A DNA stretch of 64,000 nt, from assembly GCA_046293135.1 (NCBI GenBank), contig JBKBPR010000002.1:186001-250000 (forward strand), in the 5' to 3' direction. The notes below the pieces were generated by a model that did no database searches, was not told where the DNA came from, and saw only the letters and a program-made list of their open reading frames with translations. The translations under genes and the position numbers were made by a program. Source of the stretch: UBA2638 sp046293135. Lineage in GTDB: Bacteria; Pseudomonadota; Alphaproteobacteria; Micavibrionales; Micavibrionaceae. Below, piece by piece: positions 1-8,079 of this stretch; position 1 is the stretch's first letter; every line of letters begins with the position of its first letter.

Positions 1-2
1 AC

Positions 3-431
3 CGCCCCGGAAAATTGCGATTTGAATACGACCAGCCGATTGAAGATTTTGTCGTCGCCGATGGCACATTCATTTATTTTTACGATGCTGAAGCACGCGA
101 ACAAACCAACGCCCCGATCGGCCAGACCTTGGCGGATTTTATCTTGCGCCGCCAGCTTAGCTTTGACCGCGATCTAAGCGTTGTGCGCTATGATGATCGC
201 CACGGGCTTATTCAAGTTGAGGTTGTGCAAACCGCAGATCCCGGGGCGGGGAGTTTAACGCTCGGCTTTGAGCCTGAGCCGCTACAACTTAAGAAATGGC
301 GGATTGTCGATGCGCAGGACATGATCACTGAAGTCGAGTTATTCTATCTAAAAAAAGATGTCTCACATCCTTCGGGCTTATTTGTTTATCGTGACCCCGC
401 CCACGGGACGGAGCGCCGTCTGAACCGATGA
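3..431 (+). CDS. lolA: LolA-like outer-membrane lipoprotein carrier, 5' truncated
   Basis: This is the C-terminal part of a LolA-family periplasmic chaperone, which carries lipoproteins from the LolCDE complex to the outer membrane. The window opens inside the gene. The reading frame is already open at base 3 and gives RPGKLRFEY, the usual LolA strand motif, so the TTG at base 15 is not the real start. Further support is the DGTFIYFYD strand and the closing segment with LKKWRIVDAQ and the TEVELF strand, which is where LolA proteins keep a conserved L-x-x-W-x-x-x-D pattern. The stop overlaps the recR start by 4 bases (ATGA), so the two are probably translationally coupled. The signal peptide lies outside the window. 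LolA and its relatives are hard to tell apart from a fragment, so the exact subfamily is less certain than the fold. Confidence 0.75.
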   Translation, partial: RPGKLRFEYDQPIEDFVVADGTFIYFYDAEAREQTNAPIGQTLADFILRRQLSFDRDLSVVRYDDRHGLIQVEVVQTADPGAGSLTLGFEPEPLQLKKWRIVDAQDMITEVELFYLKKDVSHPSGLFVYRDPAHGTERRLNR

Positions 432-1126
432 GTTTCGAGCCGCCTTCATCGCAAAAATATGATTATAGCGCGGCATCAGCCGATTCCCGTAGCGCAGGAA
501 CGCGGCAAGAGCAAAACCCGCTTGATACGCTGATCAAGCAACTCGCCAATCTGCCCGGATTGGGCAGCCGCTCGGCGCGCAGAATTGCGCTGCATTTATT
601 ACAACGCCGTGAAACCGCCATGTTGCCACTCGCCCATGCGGTGCAAGATGCCGCCGAAAAGGTGAAAACCTGTAGCGAATGCGGCAATCTCGATCTCAAC
701 TCCCCGTGCCGAATCTGTTCCGATTCCCGCCGCGAGCATGGCCGCATTTGCGTCGTCGCGCAGGTCAGCGATCTCTGGGCGATTGAACGGACGGGGGCGT
801 TTAAGGGCGTTTATTATGTTCTAGGCGGCTTATTATCAGCTCTGGACGGCATCGGCCCAGAAGATTTGCGCCTTTCGGGGCTGCTGTCCCATGTGCAATC
901 ACGCCCGCTGGAGGAAATTATCCTCGCCCTCAGCGCAACAGTGGATGGGCAATCAACAGCGCATTATATCACCGATAAGCTAAACGCCCTGATCAGCGCA
1001 GGCTCAGCGCCGCCAGCGCTACAAATCACAAGGCTCGCCCATGGCGTTCCAGTCGGGGGGGAGCTGGATTATCTGGATGACGGCACAATTACCACCGCCC
1101 TGAAATCCCGCTCCAGCACCGCTTAG
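428..1126 (+). CDS. recR: Recombination mediator protein RecR
   Basis: RecR works with RecF and RecO to load RecA on SSB-coated single-stranded DNA during gap repair. The 232-residue product shows the family layout: a helix-hairpin-helix region (LPGLGSRSARRIALHLL, about residues 42-58), a four-cysteine zinc finger (CSECGNLDL...CRIC, about 80-95), and a Toprim domain starting at RICVVAQVSDLWAIERTG. The C-terminal part has the TRLAHGVPVGGELDYLD motif. The family is usually about 200 residues; here roughly 30 extra polar residues precede the conserved core. The ATG at 428 overlaps the lolA stop and supports the longer form. A start nearer the core would need a non-ATG codon. Identification is secure. 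Confidence 0.96.
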   Translation: MSFEPPSSQKYDYSAASADSRSAGTRQEQNPLDTLIKQLANLPGLGSRSARRIALHLLQRRETAMLPLAHAVQDAAEKVKTCSECGNLDLNSPCRICSDSRREHGRICVVAQVSDLWAIERTGAFKGVYYVLGGLLSALDGIGPEDLRLSGLLSHVQSRPLEEIILALSATVDGQSTAHYITDKLNALISAGSAPPALQITRLAHGVPVGGELDYLDDGTITTALKSRSSTA

Positions 1127-1151
1127 TTTAATTTGGTTTAATAATATCCGT

Positions 1152-1493
1152 TTACTCTTTTTCGGAGAGATAAACCTCCCCGTCATCGCCGTCATCATCG
1201 GCCTTGATTACCGCGATATGCGAATATTGCACGCCCGACGCGCCCGCAATGGCGAAATCATAATAAACACCGTCGGGGAAATAATGATCTTCGTCGCTGG
1301 CATTGACTTCGACATCGCCCATGCGAATGAACACCGGAACGGTTGCATAGATGCTGACGATCTTGGTTTTCGGATCGAATGCCGCGGCATTGCGCTCGGA
1401 TGTGTCGGTTGCCTCAATCATATGCGCGCCGTTTTTGCGCAATCTCAAGGCCGGAATCGGGTTATGGTTGTGGTCGAGGGGAAAAGCTGTCAT
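1152..1493 (-). CDS. Small acidic conserved-type protein of unknown function, possibly phage-derived
   Basis: The 113-residue product has no catalytic motif I recognise. It is beta-rich and ends in a run of acidic residues followed by VYLSEKE. The sequence reads like a small all-beta structural protein: a central FDPKTKIVSIYATVPVFIR segment, then GDVEVNASDEDHYFPDGVYYD. From memory, small proteins of this style occur among virion structural proteins of alphaproteobacterial phages, but there are no neighbouring phage genes here, so a phage origin is only a possibility. It lies alone between recR (convergent) and the polysaccharide locus. The ATG at 1493 is the first in frame. Confidence 0.6.
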   Translation of the reverse strand: MTAFPLDHNHNPIPALRLRKNGAHMIEATDTSERNAAAFDPKTKIVSIYATVPVFIRMGDVEVNASDEDHYFPDGVYYDFAIAGASGVQYSHIAVIKADDDGDDGEVYLSEKE

Positions 1494-1695
1494 GGCTTGG
1501 GTTTCCTTTTCATTGTCGTTGGTTATAGGGTTTTAGTTATGGATTTTGGGCTTCGCTTTGCGGGCACAAAAAATCCCTCAAAGCCGCGCTTGTAAGGGAG
1601 TTAGACCAAATAGGCTGCGGACGGAATCCGCCCGCTATTCTTCTGAAACTAGCATAAATACAAAATGCTGTAAAGGAATTTATTCACACACAATA

Positions 1696-2655
1696 TCAAT
1701 GATACAGCCGATAGGTTTTGCGTCCAGTCGGGCGGGTGACGGCTTCCAGCGCGGCGAGCGCGGCAAAAAAGACGAGCCAGAGCGCGGGGCTGGCGGCTGC
1801 TGTAACAAAGCCCATCACAACAATCATAGCGCCGCCCAAAAACGCCAAAATCAAACGATTATCAAAGCTTTCACGGTTTCGCTGCGCCGTCTTGCGCAGC
1901 GCCGCCCAAAAGCGCCGCAAAAACAAAACGAGGAAATAAACCAGCAGCGCGGCGATCACAAGAAATTGCTGGGTTAACGGGTATAACGCCGCAAGGCCAA
2001 ACGTAGATAATTCCGCCAGCATTAACAGCAGCAGCGCAAAAACCCCAAGGCACAGCCAAGGCAAAACCCGCGCCATTGCGGCCGTGAAGAACAGAAGCTG
2101 CATGAGCCAAAACGCCAGAGCAATGGTGATACTATGTGCAAATTGCGCAAGAAAAGCAGCGATTTTACCCTCCAGATCATAAAAATCAGGCGCAGACAGA
2201 CCGCTTGCGCTGGTGTCAAAATAAAGCCCTATTTGCACCTTTATGCTTGAGCTATTCGCCGTTTCGGGCGTGACGGGGCAAAAAATCGCCGCCGCCATCA
2301 AGCCCGTATAAATCACCCCGCAGCCCAGCACCGCCACGAGCGGCGTAGAGAGAGATTTTTGCACATTTTCAAGCTGCCGCGACAGGGCGGTGGCATCCAT
2401 ACCCGTCAATAAACGCTGCGGCAACAGCATTGTACGTGTACGCGTACGGCCAGTGTTTTTATCGTTTTGCGATTGCGAAAATTGCGCCGCCTCGCTCAGC
2501 CAGAGCAAACAAAACGCACCAAGCCCTCCCCATAGCAACGCGCTCAACCCCGTCAGCCATAAGATTTCATTCCCCGCCATTACGCTCAATAGAAGGCTGA
2601 GCGCGAATACGCCCAAGAATATCACCGCCAGCGTATCAAAGAACCCTCTATTCAT
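1696..2655 (-). CDS. Polytopic membrane protein of the polysaccharide locus, unknown function
   Basis: An integral inner-membrane protein of about 319 residues. Hydrophobic segments are visible at the N-terminus (two, about residues 5-50), in the middle (around VLGCGVIYTGLMAAAIF), and in a block of four or more in the C-terminal half. A charged cytoplasmic loop with RTRTRT lies between. The ATG at 2655 overlaps the stop of the upstream TPR-like gene as ATGAATAG, which argues for coupled translation and against the longer 331-residue form starting at 2691. It is the last gene of the minus-strand export operon. No family motif was recognised; a role in polymer assembly or export is inferred from position only. 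Confidence 0.65.
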   Translation of the reverse strand: MNRGFFDTLAVIFLGVFALSLLLSVMAGNEILWLTGLSALLWGGLGAFCLLWLSEAAQFSQSQNDKNTGRTRTRTMLLPQRLLTGMDATALSRQLENVQKSLSTPLVAVLGCGVIYTGLMAAAIFCPVTPETANSSSIKVQIGLYFDTSASGLSAPDFYDLEGKIAAFLAQFAHSITIALAFWLMQLLFFTAAMARVLPWLCLGVFALLLLMLAELSTFGLAALYPLTQQFLVIAALLVYFLVLFLRRFWAALRKTAQRNRESFDNRLILAFLGGAMIVVMGFVTAAASPALWLVFFAALAALEAVTRPTGRKTYRLYH

Positions 2656-2953
2656 CGGCGATGCTTTCCGGCTCTGGGGCTTGCTCATCACTCAAGGCGG
2701 CAGCGATAGCGCGGCTGAGCGCATCCTTGCGCATGATGGCGATGGCTTGCCAATACTCGGCTTTATACGGGGCGAGATGGGCGGCGCGTTCGAAATCCGC
2801 CAAGGCCTTGGCGGGGTGTTGCGCCCGCAGCCCGTCTTGATAATACGCTGCGGCGCGTTGCGGCGGGAAGCTGTAAAAAATCATAACCAACCCGTTGATG
2901 AGCAAGGCCAAAGACAACGCCCATAGGCTATAGAATATGATCTTAGTCTGCAT
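2648..2953 (-). CDS. Small membrane-anchored TPR-like protein
   Basis: A 101-residue protein with one N-terminal membrane helix (IIFYSLWALSLALLINGLVMIFY) followed by a soluble segment that reads as about one and a half tetratricopeptide repeats: AAAYYQDGLRAQHPAKALADFERAAHLAPYKAEYW has the A-x-x-x-Y/F...A..D..A....P spacing of TPR helices. It lies 63 bases downstream of the Wzc-like kinase gene and overlaps the next gene by 8 bases. TPR proteins often accompany polysaccharide export machinery, so it is probably an accessory protein in that complex. No specific family is claimed. Confidence 0.65.
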   Translation of the reverse strand: MQTKIIFYSLWALSLALLINGLVMIFYSFPPQRAAAYYQDGLRAQHPAKALADFERAAHLAPYKAEYWQAIAIMRKDALSRAIAAALSDEQAPEPESIADE

Positions 2954-3016
2954 AGGCGGCTCACACGCGCGTTCATCTTGTTTTTATGGCGAGGGGCGAG
3001 CCTCACAGTTTGAGGC

Positions 3017-5350
3017 TTATGCGCCCGCCTTGCTATCACTACCATAATAATAAACGCTATCGCCATAGCCGTAACGCACATAACGCTGAACATCCACATG
3101 TGTGAAAGCAGCGGTGAGGGTAAGGTTTTGTGCGCCAGAAGTCCTGTTAGCGCCGTTATCCGCAAACTGCGCCAGCCCGCGCGCGGCCAGATCGCGGGAG
3201 GTTTTGTTCCACTCCACAGCATAAATCACCTGATCGCAATGCTGGGCGATCATCCGCGCATCAGCTACAGCCAGCGCGGCAGGCGTATCAATAATAATCA
3301 CATCATAATCCTTGCGGGCGGTCTGTAACAGCTTTGGCAGCGCCGCAGCGCCGATCAAATCAAGGGCGCGGCTCGGGACGGATTTCCCGCAAATCACGTG
3401 AAGCCCGCTCGGCTTATCGTTTTGTACGGCCTCGGACAGTTTTTTGCGGGCGGTTAGAAGCTCGACAAACGAGCCGTCATTGCCGAGTTCAAGCGCCTTG
3501 TGGACACTGGGATTGCGCAAATCAGCATCGATCAGAAGTGTTTTTTCACCGCTCCGCGCCGCCAGCCGCGCCATCCAGCAGGCCAGCGTGGTTTTGCCCT
3601 CCCCCGATAGCGAGGAGGTCACCATGATGATTTTCGGCTTGGTATTGTGCGCGGATTGATGGCGCAGCCCTGAGACACTGCGCAAAGCACGCACAGATTC
3701 TGCGGCCAGTGAGGCGGGCTTATCGAGAATAATTTGCGCCAAGGCGCTGCGATTCGCGGCTTTGAGCTTCGGGATAGAGCCTGCACAATACGCGCCCAAA
3801 AGCGCCTCCATCTGCGCCGCGCTGCGCAAGGTTCTATCGAAACGCTCGCGGATCAGAACGCTCAAGGCCGCCAGTGCAAAAGCGGCGAGCAGCGCCATCA
3901 CCAAAAGCCGCGCTTTGTCGGGATAGGCCGCCGCTTGCGGGATGAGCGGGTGCGATAAAATGCGCGCAGGTGCGGCCTGTGCGGCTATATCATCCTCAAT
4001 CAATTGATAATTTTGTAAGAAATTTTGATAGATCAGTCGTTTGACCTCAAGATCGCGGCTTAGCTCATTGAGCTGTCCATACAGATTTTGCCCAAGCTGC
4101 GCCGCCTCATTATCCTCCGTGGCATGGCCGAGATTCTCCTCCAGCGTTTTGATGCGTGCGGCGATAATTTTTTCCTGATCGGTCAGGGTTTTCAGCAGTG
4201 ATTGCGCCGCGCGGGCGGTTTGCCCCTGCGCATGATCAAGAGCGGCATTGAGCGCGATCATCTCCGGATGCTTTGGCCCATATCGCTGGGAAAGTGTGAC
4301 CTTCCGTGCTGATAAAGCCCGCTCCTCCTCTATCACACCGCGCAGATGAACCGCCCCCTCATTTTGGCTATTATTGGCCAAGTATAGGAGGGCGGATAAA
4401 GCGGAGTCCTGCGCTGCGGCTTGATTTTTTGCAGCCTCCAGATAGTGCCGCAGCGGTTGCCGTTGCGCGGTCAGCCCCGCCAGATCGGCCTTGGCCGCAA
4501 TCAGCTGGGCATAAACATCGCTGAGCTTTTCCGCAGGGATTGGGGCTTGCGGCTGGAGCGGGAGGTCATGACGGGCGCGAAACTCGGCAAGGTTATATTC
4601 CGCCCGCGCCAGATCGGCGCGCAACCCCAGCAAACGCGTATCGAGAAATCCGCGCATCAAGGTGGCCTGCTGCGCGGCGAGGGTTTGTCTGTGGGTGATA
4701 TAGGTTTCGGCGAATATATTTGAAATCCGCGCCGCCTTGGCCGCATCCTCAGAGAAAAATCCGATACGAATGGCCGCACCGCCGGAGGGTGCGGGCGTAA
4801 TCTGCAAGCGCCACCCCAGCGCTTCGATCACAGTGTTAAACTTTTGCTCAACCATCGAGGCGGGAAGGCTTTCAAGCTCCGATCGATAAATATTTAGCCG
4901 TTTATAGCCATTTTTTTCGTGCAGCAATTCGGGTGCATTTTGCCGCAAAGCGCGGCGGTAATCATGGTTAAACTCCGGATCGCGCATCAGATCAAGCCGT
5001 TCAATCACCAGCCGCGCCAATGTGTGCGAGCGAAGAATTTCGATCTCATTGGCTTGGGTGAGCCTCGCATTCTCTGTGGCGCTTTTGGTGTTAGTTTCCA
5101 GCAAAATCGCCGCTTCAGCGTAATAGAGCGGACGAATCGAAACAGTAGCCAAAAAGCCCAGCGCAAAGCCGATAAGCGTGATGAGCAGTACGAAATAACG
5201 CCGCCGCCAGAGCGTCACCATTGCGCCAGTGGAATAACGGACAGAGCTATGCGCGGCGCTGTATACGGCATTCTGTGCGGAAGCGGGCAGTCCCAAAGAG
5301 GAATTAGGAGCAGCATTTTGCGGCGTTGCTGTTGCAAACTGCGCTATCAT
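3017..5350 (-). CDS. Wzc/GumC-like polysaccharide co-polymerase with tyrosine-kinase domain
   Basis: A 777-residue inner-membrane protein that would control chain length and export of a surface polysaccharide. It begins with a Wzz-type region: a first membrane helix (RYFVLLITLIGFALGFLATVSI, about 50-72), a long periplasmic coiled-coil section rich in Ala, Gln, Glu and Leu, and a second helix (LLVMALLAAFALAALSVLI, near 490). The cytoplasmic BY-kinase domain follows, with Walker A (SSLSGEGKTT), Walker A' (LLIDADLRNPS) and Walker B (VIIIDTPA). It ends in a tyrosine cluster (YVRYGYGDSVYYYGSD), the usual autophosphorylation site. A clear Shine-Dalgarno (AAAGGAG) precedes the ATG. A perfect 7-bp stem at 2999-3017 overlaps the 3' end of the gene but has no U-tract. 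Confidence 0.9.
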   Translation of the reverse strand: MIAQFATATPQNAAPNSSLGLPASAQNAVYSAAHSSVRYSTGAMVTLWRRRYFVLLITLIGFALGFLATVSIRPLYYAEAAILLETNTKSATENARLTQANEIEILRSHTLARLVIERLDLMRDPEFNHDYRRALRQNAPELLHEKNGYKRLNIYRSELESLPASMVEQKFNTVIEALGWRLQITPAPSGGAAIRIGFFSEDAAKAARISNIFAETYITHRQTLAAQQATLMRGFLDTRLLGLRADLARAEYNLAEFRARHDLPLQPQAPIPAEKLSDVYAQLIAAKADLAGLTAQRQPLRHYLEAAKNQAAAQDSALSALLYLANNSQNEGAVHLRGVIEEERALSARKVTLSQRYGPKHPEMIALNAALDHAQGQTARAAQSLLKTLTDQEKIIAARIKTLEENLGHATEDNEAAQLGQNLYGQLNELSRDLEVKRLIYQNFLQNYQLIEDDIAAQAAPARILSHPLIPQAAAYPDKARLLVMALLAAFALAALSVLIRERFDRTLRSAAQMEALLGAYCAGSIPKLKAANRSALAQIILDKPASLAAESVRALRSVSGLRHQSAHNTKPKIIMVTSSLSGEGKTTLACWMARLAARSGEKTLLIDADLRNPSVHKALELGNDGSFVELLTARKKLSEAVQNDKPSGLHVICGKSVPSRALDLIGAAALPKLLQTARKDYDVIIIDTPAALAVADARMIAQHCDQVIYAVEWNKTSRDLAARGLAQFADNGANRTSGAQNLTLTAAFTHVDVQRYVRYGYGDSVYYYGSDSKAGA

Positions 5351-5400
5351 TATCGTTTTACTCCTTTCCTCTATCCGCTCTCTTTGCGCGTTGTTAGCCG

Positions 5401-6075
5401 TTAAAAATAGCCGCGGCGAATGGTGATTACATCGCCCGGATAGACCTTATCATCAATCCCGATCGGTAGGGTTTGTCCTGCGCTCTTAGCTTGATCGTCA
5501 TGTACGCTTTGTATGCCCTGCACGCTTTGTGGGTCGGTGCGCGTAACCAGCATTGTCTGGCGGCGGGCGCGAAAGGTAAAACCGCCCGCCAGAGCCACCG
5601 CGCGGCGCACCGTCATATCCGCCGCATAATCATAGCGCCCCGGCGATTGAACTTCACCCATCACATAGACAGGGCGGAACTGCGCAATTTCCAACGTCAT
5701 ACGCGGCTGCACGAGATAGCCATCGGCCAGCCGTTGTGTCATCTCGGCTTGCAGCGCCGCGAGTGTTTGCCCCGCTGCCCGCACGCCGCCGATCAGTGGA
5801 AAAGCTATGAATCCTTCTTCATTCACCAGATAAACGCCCGATAGATCATCCTCCCCGAACACAGAGATTTTCACGCGCTCCCCCGCGCCGAGAACATAGC
5901 TGCTTTTGAAATAGCTTTCACTGGGCGCTATTTCGGGTGCGTAAAGGGTTCTCGGGTCTTCCAGTTTGATTGTCGTTTTATCCGCCGCCCACTCCGCCGC
6001 ACGGCCAAATCCCGCCGGAATCAAAGCGATTGCGGTCAATACCAGCCCGATAATCAACAAACGATGAAAATTCAT
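5401..6075 (-). CDS. Wza/GumB-like polysaccharide export protein
   Basis: An outer-membrane-directed polysaccharide export protein of 224 residues. An N-terminal signal peptide is visible (LLIIGLVLTAIALIPAGFGRA, then AEWAADK). The Poly_export domain follows from YVLGAGERVKISVFGEDDLSG to LVQPRMTLEIAQFRP, then a SLBB domain (VYVMGEVQSPGRYDYAADMTVRRAVALAGGFTFRA). No lipobox cysteine is seen at the signal-peptide end, unlike E. coli Wza, so it resembles the shorter GumB/ExoF type. It is 50 bases upstream of the Wzc-like kinase gene and forms the exporter pair with it. No polymerase, flippase or initiating transferase lies beside them. Confidence 0.9.
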   Translation of the reverse strand: MNFHRLLIIGLVLTAIALIPAGFGRAAEWAADKTTIKLEDPRTLYAPEIAPSESYFKSSYVLGAGERVKISVFGEDDLSGVYLVNEEGFIAFPLIGGVRAAGQTLAALQAEMTQRLADGYLVQPRMTLEIAQFRPVYVMGEVQSPGRYDYAADMTVRRAVALAGGFTFRARRQTMLVTRTDPQSVQGIQSVHDDQAKSAGQTLPIGIDDKVYPGDVITIRRGYF

Positions 6076-6238
6076 CTTGCAAAATCAATCCGTGAGAATG
6101 AAAAAACGCGAGACTATAAGAAAAAGACAAGACATACCGCGAGCGCGGCATGGTTTTATCATAAAGCGAATCAGTGATTTTCACAACCGCTTGTTGATTG
6201 CTAAAACTAGTCTTCGCACTTTAAATAAGAACGTGCAT

Positions 6239-7045
6239 TTACACGATATGCTCAACAATAACGCGCCCCGTCGGCACAGAAAGTAAAGTCACTTTGATCT
6301 TAGCCTTGGCGGTCTGATCCTCTGAAAACCCTTCATATTTGCCCAATGCTTCAGCAAAACGGTTTGCAGCCTCAACAGGCTCTGTTTCATAGAGGGGACG
6401 TTGCAAAAGCAGCGTAAATTCATGTTTTTCCGTTTGTCCGATAATATCGGACTGACGGCGCAACCTGACCAGATATTGCGAAAGCTTAGCCGAAGCATAT
6501 TCCGCTGCATAATTTCCATCCAGATCCTTTATTTCCTGATAGTTATTGACAGAAATAAAGAGAACATAGGTTTGCTCCCCGTAACGATCAGCGCGGTCAA
6601 TCGCCGATAAAAACAACTGATTAAAGGCCGATTTTGCAATGACACCACCCGCGCTAGGAAAATCTTCTGAATCATCGCCAATACGCGCGACCAGCTTTGA
6701 GAAATATTCGGCACAGGCCATTTTTTTGCTTAGATCTTCACTGTTCACGGGTTTGGCTATCAAATCATTTACACCTGATTTCAGAGCCTCTTCAGCAGAA
6801 ATAGTGTCGGACAGCATGAAAATATAAGGGTAATTTCTAACATTTCGGCGAATATTAAGGACAATTGGCCGCGGGCTCGTCAATGGTGAAGGGTCAAGCA
6901 TAATGACGTCAAACTCCTCATTCGCCAAACGCTCTACAGCCGTATTTTTTGCAGCTTCCTCAAAAACCTGATGCCCCATATTCTCTAACTTTGCGCCTAC
7001 AATCTGCTGCACGATAGGGTCGCGGTCCACTACCAAAACTCTCAT
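6239..7045 (-). CDS. Response regulator with degenerate GGDEF domain and intact I-site (putative c-di-GMP receptor)
   Basis: A 268-residue regulator with an N-terminal receiver domain: acidic D7 and D9, phospho-acceptor D51 (VIMLDPS), S79 and K98 (AKPVN). A GGDEF-fold domain spans about 135-268. The signature positions read EKHEF (206-210) instead of GGDEF, so cyclase activity is not expected. The inhibitory-site motif RxxD is kept as R197-Q-S-D200, in the register where active cyclases bind c-di-GMP. The protein may therefore sense c-di-GMP, as PopA of Caulobacter does. The ATG at 7045 (MRVLVVDRDP) fits the receiver domain; 32 codons of open frame upstream are not typical of the domain. It lies upstream of the export genes on the same strand. 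Confidence 0.85.
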   Translation of the reverse strand: MRVLVVDRDPIVQQIVGAKLENMGHQVFEEAAKNTAVERLANEEFDVIMLDPSPLTSPRPIVLNIRRNVRNYPYIFMLSDTISAEEALKSGVNDLIAKPVNSEDLSKKMACAEYFSKLVARIGDDSEDFPSAGGVIAKSAFNQLFLSAIDRADRYGEQTYVLFISVNNYQEIKDLDGNYAAEYASAKLSQYLVRLRRQSDIIGQTEKHEFTLLLQRPLYETEPVEAANRFAEALGKYEGFSEDQTAKAKIKVTLLSVPTGRVIVEHIV

Positions 7046-7234
7046 TTTTCCAAAATCCTTTACAAAAATAGCTCTTTTTTTAGATGATACTTTGCTTTGA
7101 CGACAATTTAAACAGACTATTGCGAACGAATACGACAACAAATCAAATTCTATCCTTGCATATCATCGTTCAAAAACCCTTAATTGAAAAGAGAAAAGCA
7201 GAGAAATATTTTCACCTTCAATAGCAGCAAAGCT

Positions 7235-7263
7235 TTGACAAAACACCAACTTCGTTGTAACAA
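7235..7263 (+). promoter_or_regulatory. Possible sigma-70-type promoter for tRNA-Leu
   Basis: TTGACA at 7235-7240 is a perfect -35 hexamer. Seventeen bases later comes TAACAA (7258-7263), a weak -10 match. The tRNA 5' end is 17 bases further on. Prediction by eye only. Confidence 0.35.
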
Positions 7264-7279
7264 AAAGCGAAATGGAAAT

Positions 7280-7366
7280 GCCCAGGTGGCGGAATTGGTA
7301 GACGCGCTAGCTTCAGGTGCTAGTTCTCGTAAGGGAGTGAAGGTTCAAATCCTTTCCTGGGCACCA
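7280..7366 (+). tRNA. tRNA-Leu (anticodon CAG)
   Basis: The gene folds as a class II tRNA. A 7-bp acceptor stem GCCCAGG (7280-7286) pairs with CCTGGGC (7356-7362), followed by A and an encoded CCA end. The anticodon stem CTAGC/GCTAG encloses the loop TTCAGGT, giving anticodon CAG for CUG codons. A long variable arm (TCTCGTAAGGGAG region) and a T arm with GGTTCAAATCC follow. The long variable arm and the anticodon both indicate leucine. It stands alone upstream of the RNase D gene. Confidence 0.97.
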
Positions 7367-7438
7367 TTTTTATATGAATGTATGATGTTTACATTAATAA
7401 TGGCGCGTAATCTTAATGAATAATAATATTTAGGCACA

Positions 7439-8047
7439 ATGAGCATTTTTCTTCACAAAGGCGACCTTCCCGACAGCGTTGATCTTGGCAATGTTGTTGC
7501 GATTGATACCGAAACCATGGGGTTAAAACCACGTCGCGACAAACTATGCCTCGTTCAACTTTCCTCGGGTGATGGTGATGCCCATCTCGTACAGCTCGAT
7601 CGCAGCACTTATGATGCACCCAATCTCAAAAAGCTGCTCGCCGATCCAAAGGTCATGAAGATATTCCATTTCGCCCGCTTTGATATTGCGGTGATGCAAT
7701 ATTATTTAAAAGTCGTCTGCCAACCTGTTTACTGTACGCGTACGGCTTCTAAACTCGCACGTACATATACCGATAAGCACGGCTTGCGCGATGTCTGCCG
7801 TGAATTGCTTGATACTGATCTGAACAAACACCAGCAATCTTCCGATTGGGGCGCGGATAACCTGACGCAAGACCAGCTAGAATATGCTGCCAATGATGTC
7901 TATCACCTGCACAAATTAAAGGAAAAATTTGATGTAATGCTGGAGCGCGAAGGACGTACGGATCTGGCGCGGCGCGTATTCGACTTTCTACCGACCCGTT
8001 CTGAACTGGATATTTTGGGCTGGTCATCCGATATCCTCGATCACTAA
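7439..8047 (+). CDS. rnd: RNase D-like 3'-5' exonuclease (DEDDy family)
   Basis: A 202-residue exonuclease domain protein that would trim 3' ends of stable RNA. The three exonuclease motifs are present: Exo I (VVAIDTETMGL, about 19-29), Exo II (FHFARFDIAVM, about 75-85) and Exo III (YAANDVYHLHKL, about 161-172, tyrosine type). HRDC domains are absent, so it is the short alphaproteobacterial form rather than the E. coli-length enzyme. It lies 72 bases downstream of tRNA-Leu and just upstream of kdsD. The start has no strong Shine-Dalgarno, but the domain begins right after it. Confidence 0.9.
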   Translation: MSIFLHKGDLPDSVDLGNVVAIDTETMGLKPRRDKLCLVQLSSGDGDAHLVQLDRSTYDAPNLKKLLADPKVMKIFHFARFDIAVMQYYLKVVCQPVYCTRTASKLARTYTDKHGLRDVCRELLDTDLNKHQQSSDWGADNLTQDQLEYAANDVYHLHKLKEKFDVMLEREGRTDLARRVFDFLPTRSELDILGWSSDILDH

Positions 8048-8079
8048 ATCACTTATATTTATTTAGACAAACAAATAAT

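Noticed and set aside
2999..3017. Terminator at the end of the Wzc-like gene
   Set aside because: The 7-bp stem is perfect, but no T-tract follows on the minus strand; recorded only as a hairpin.
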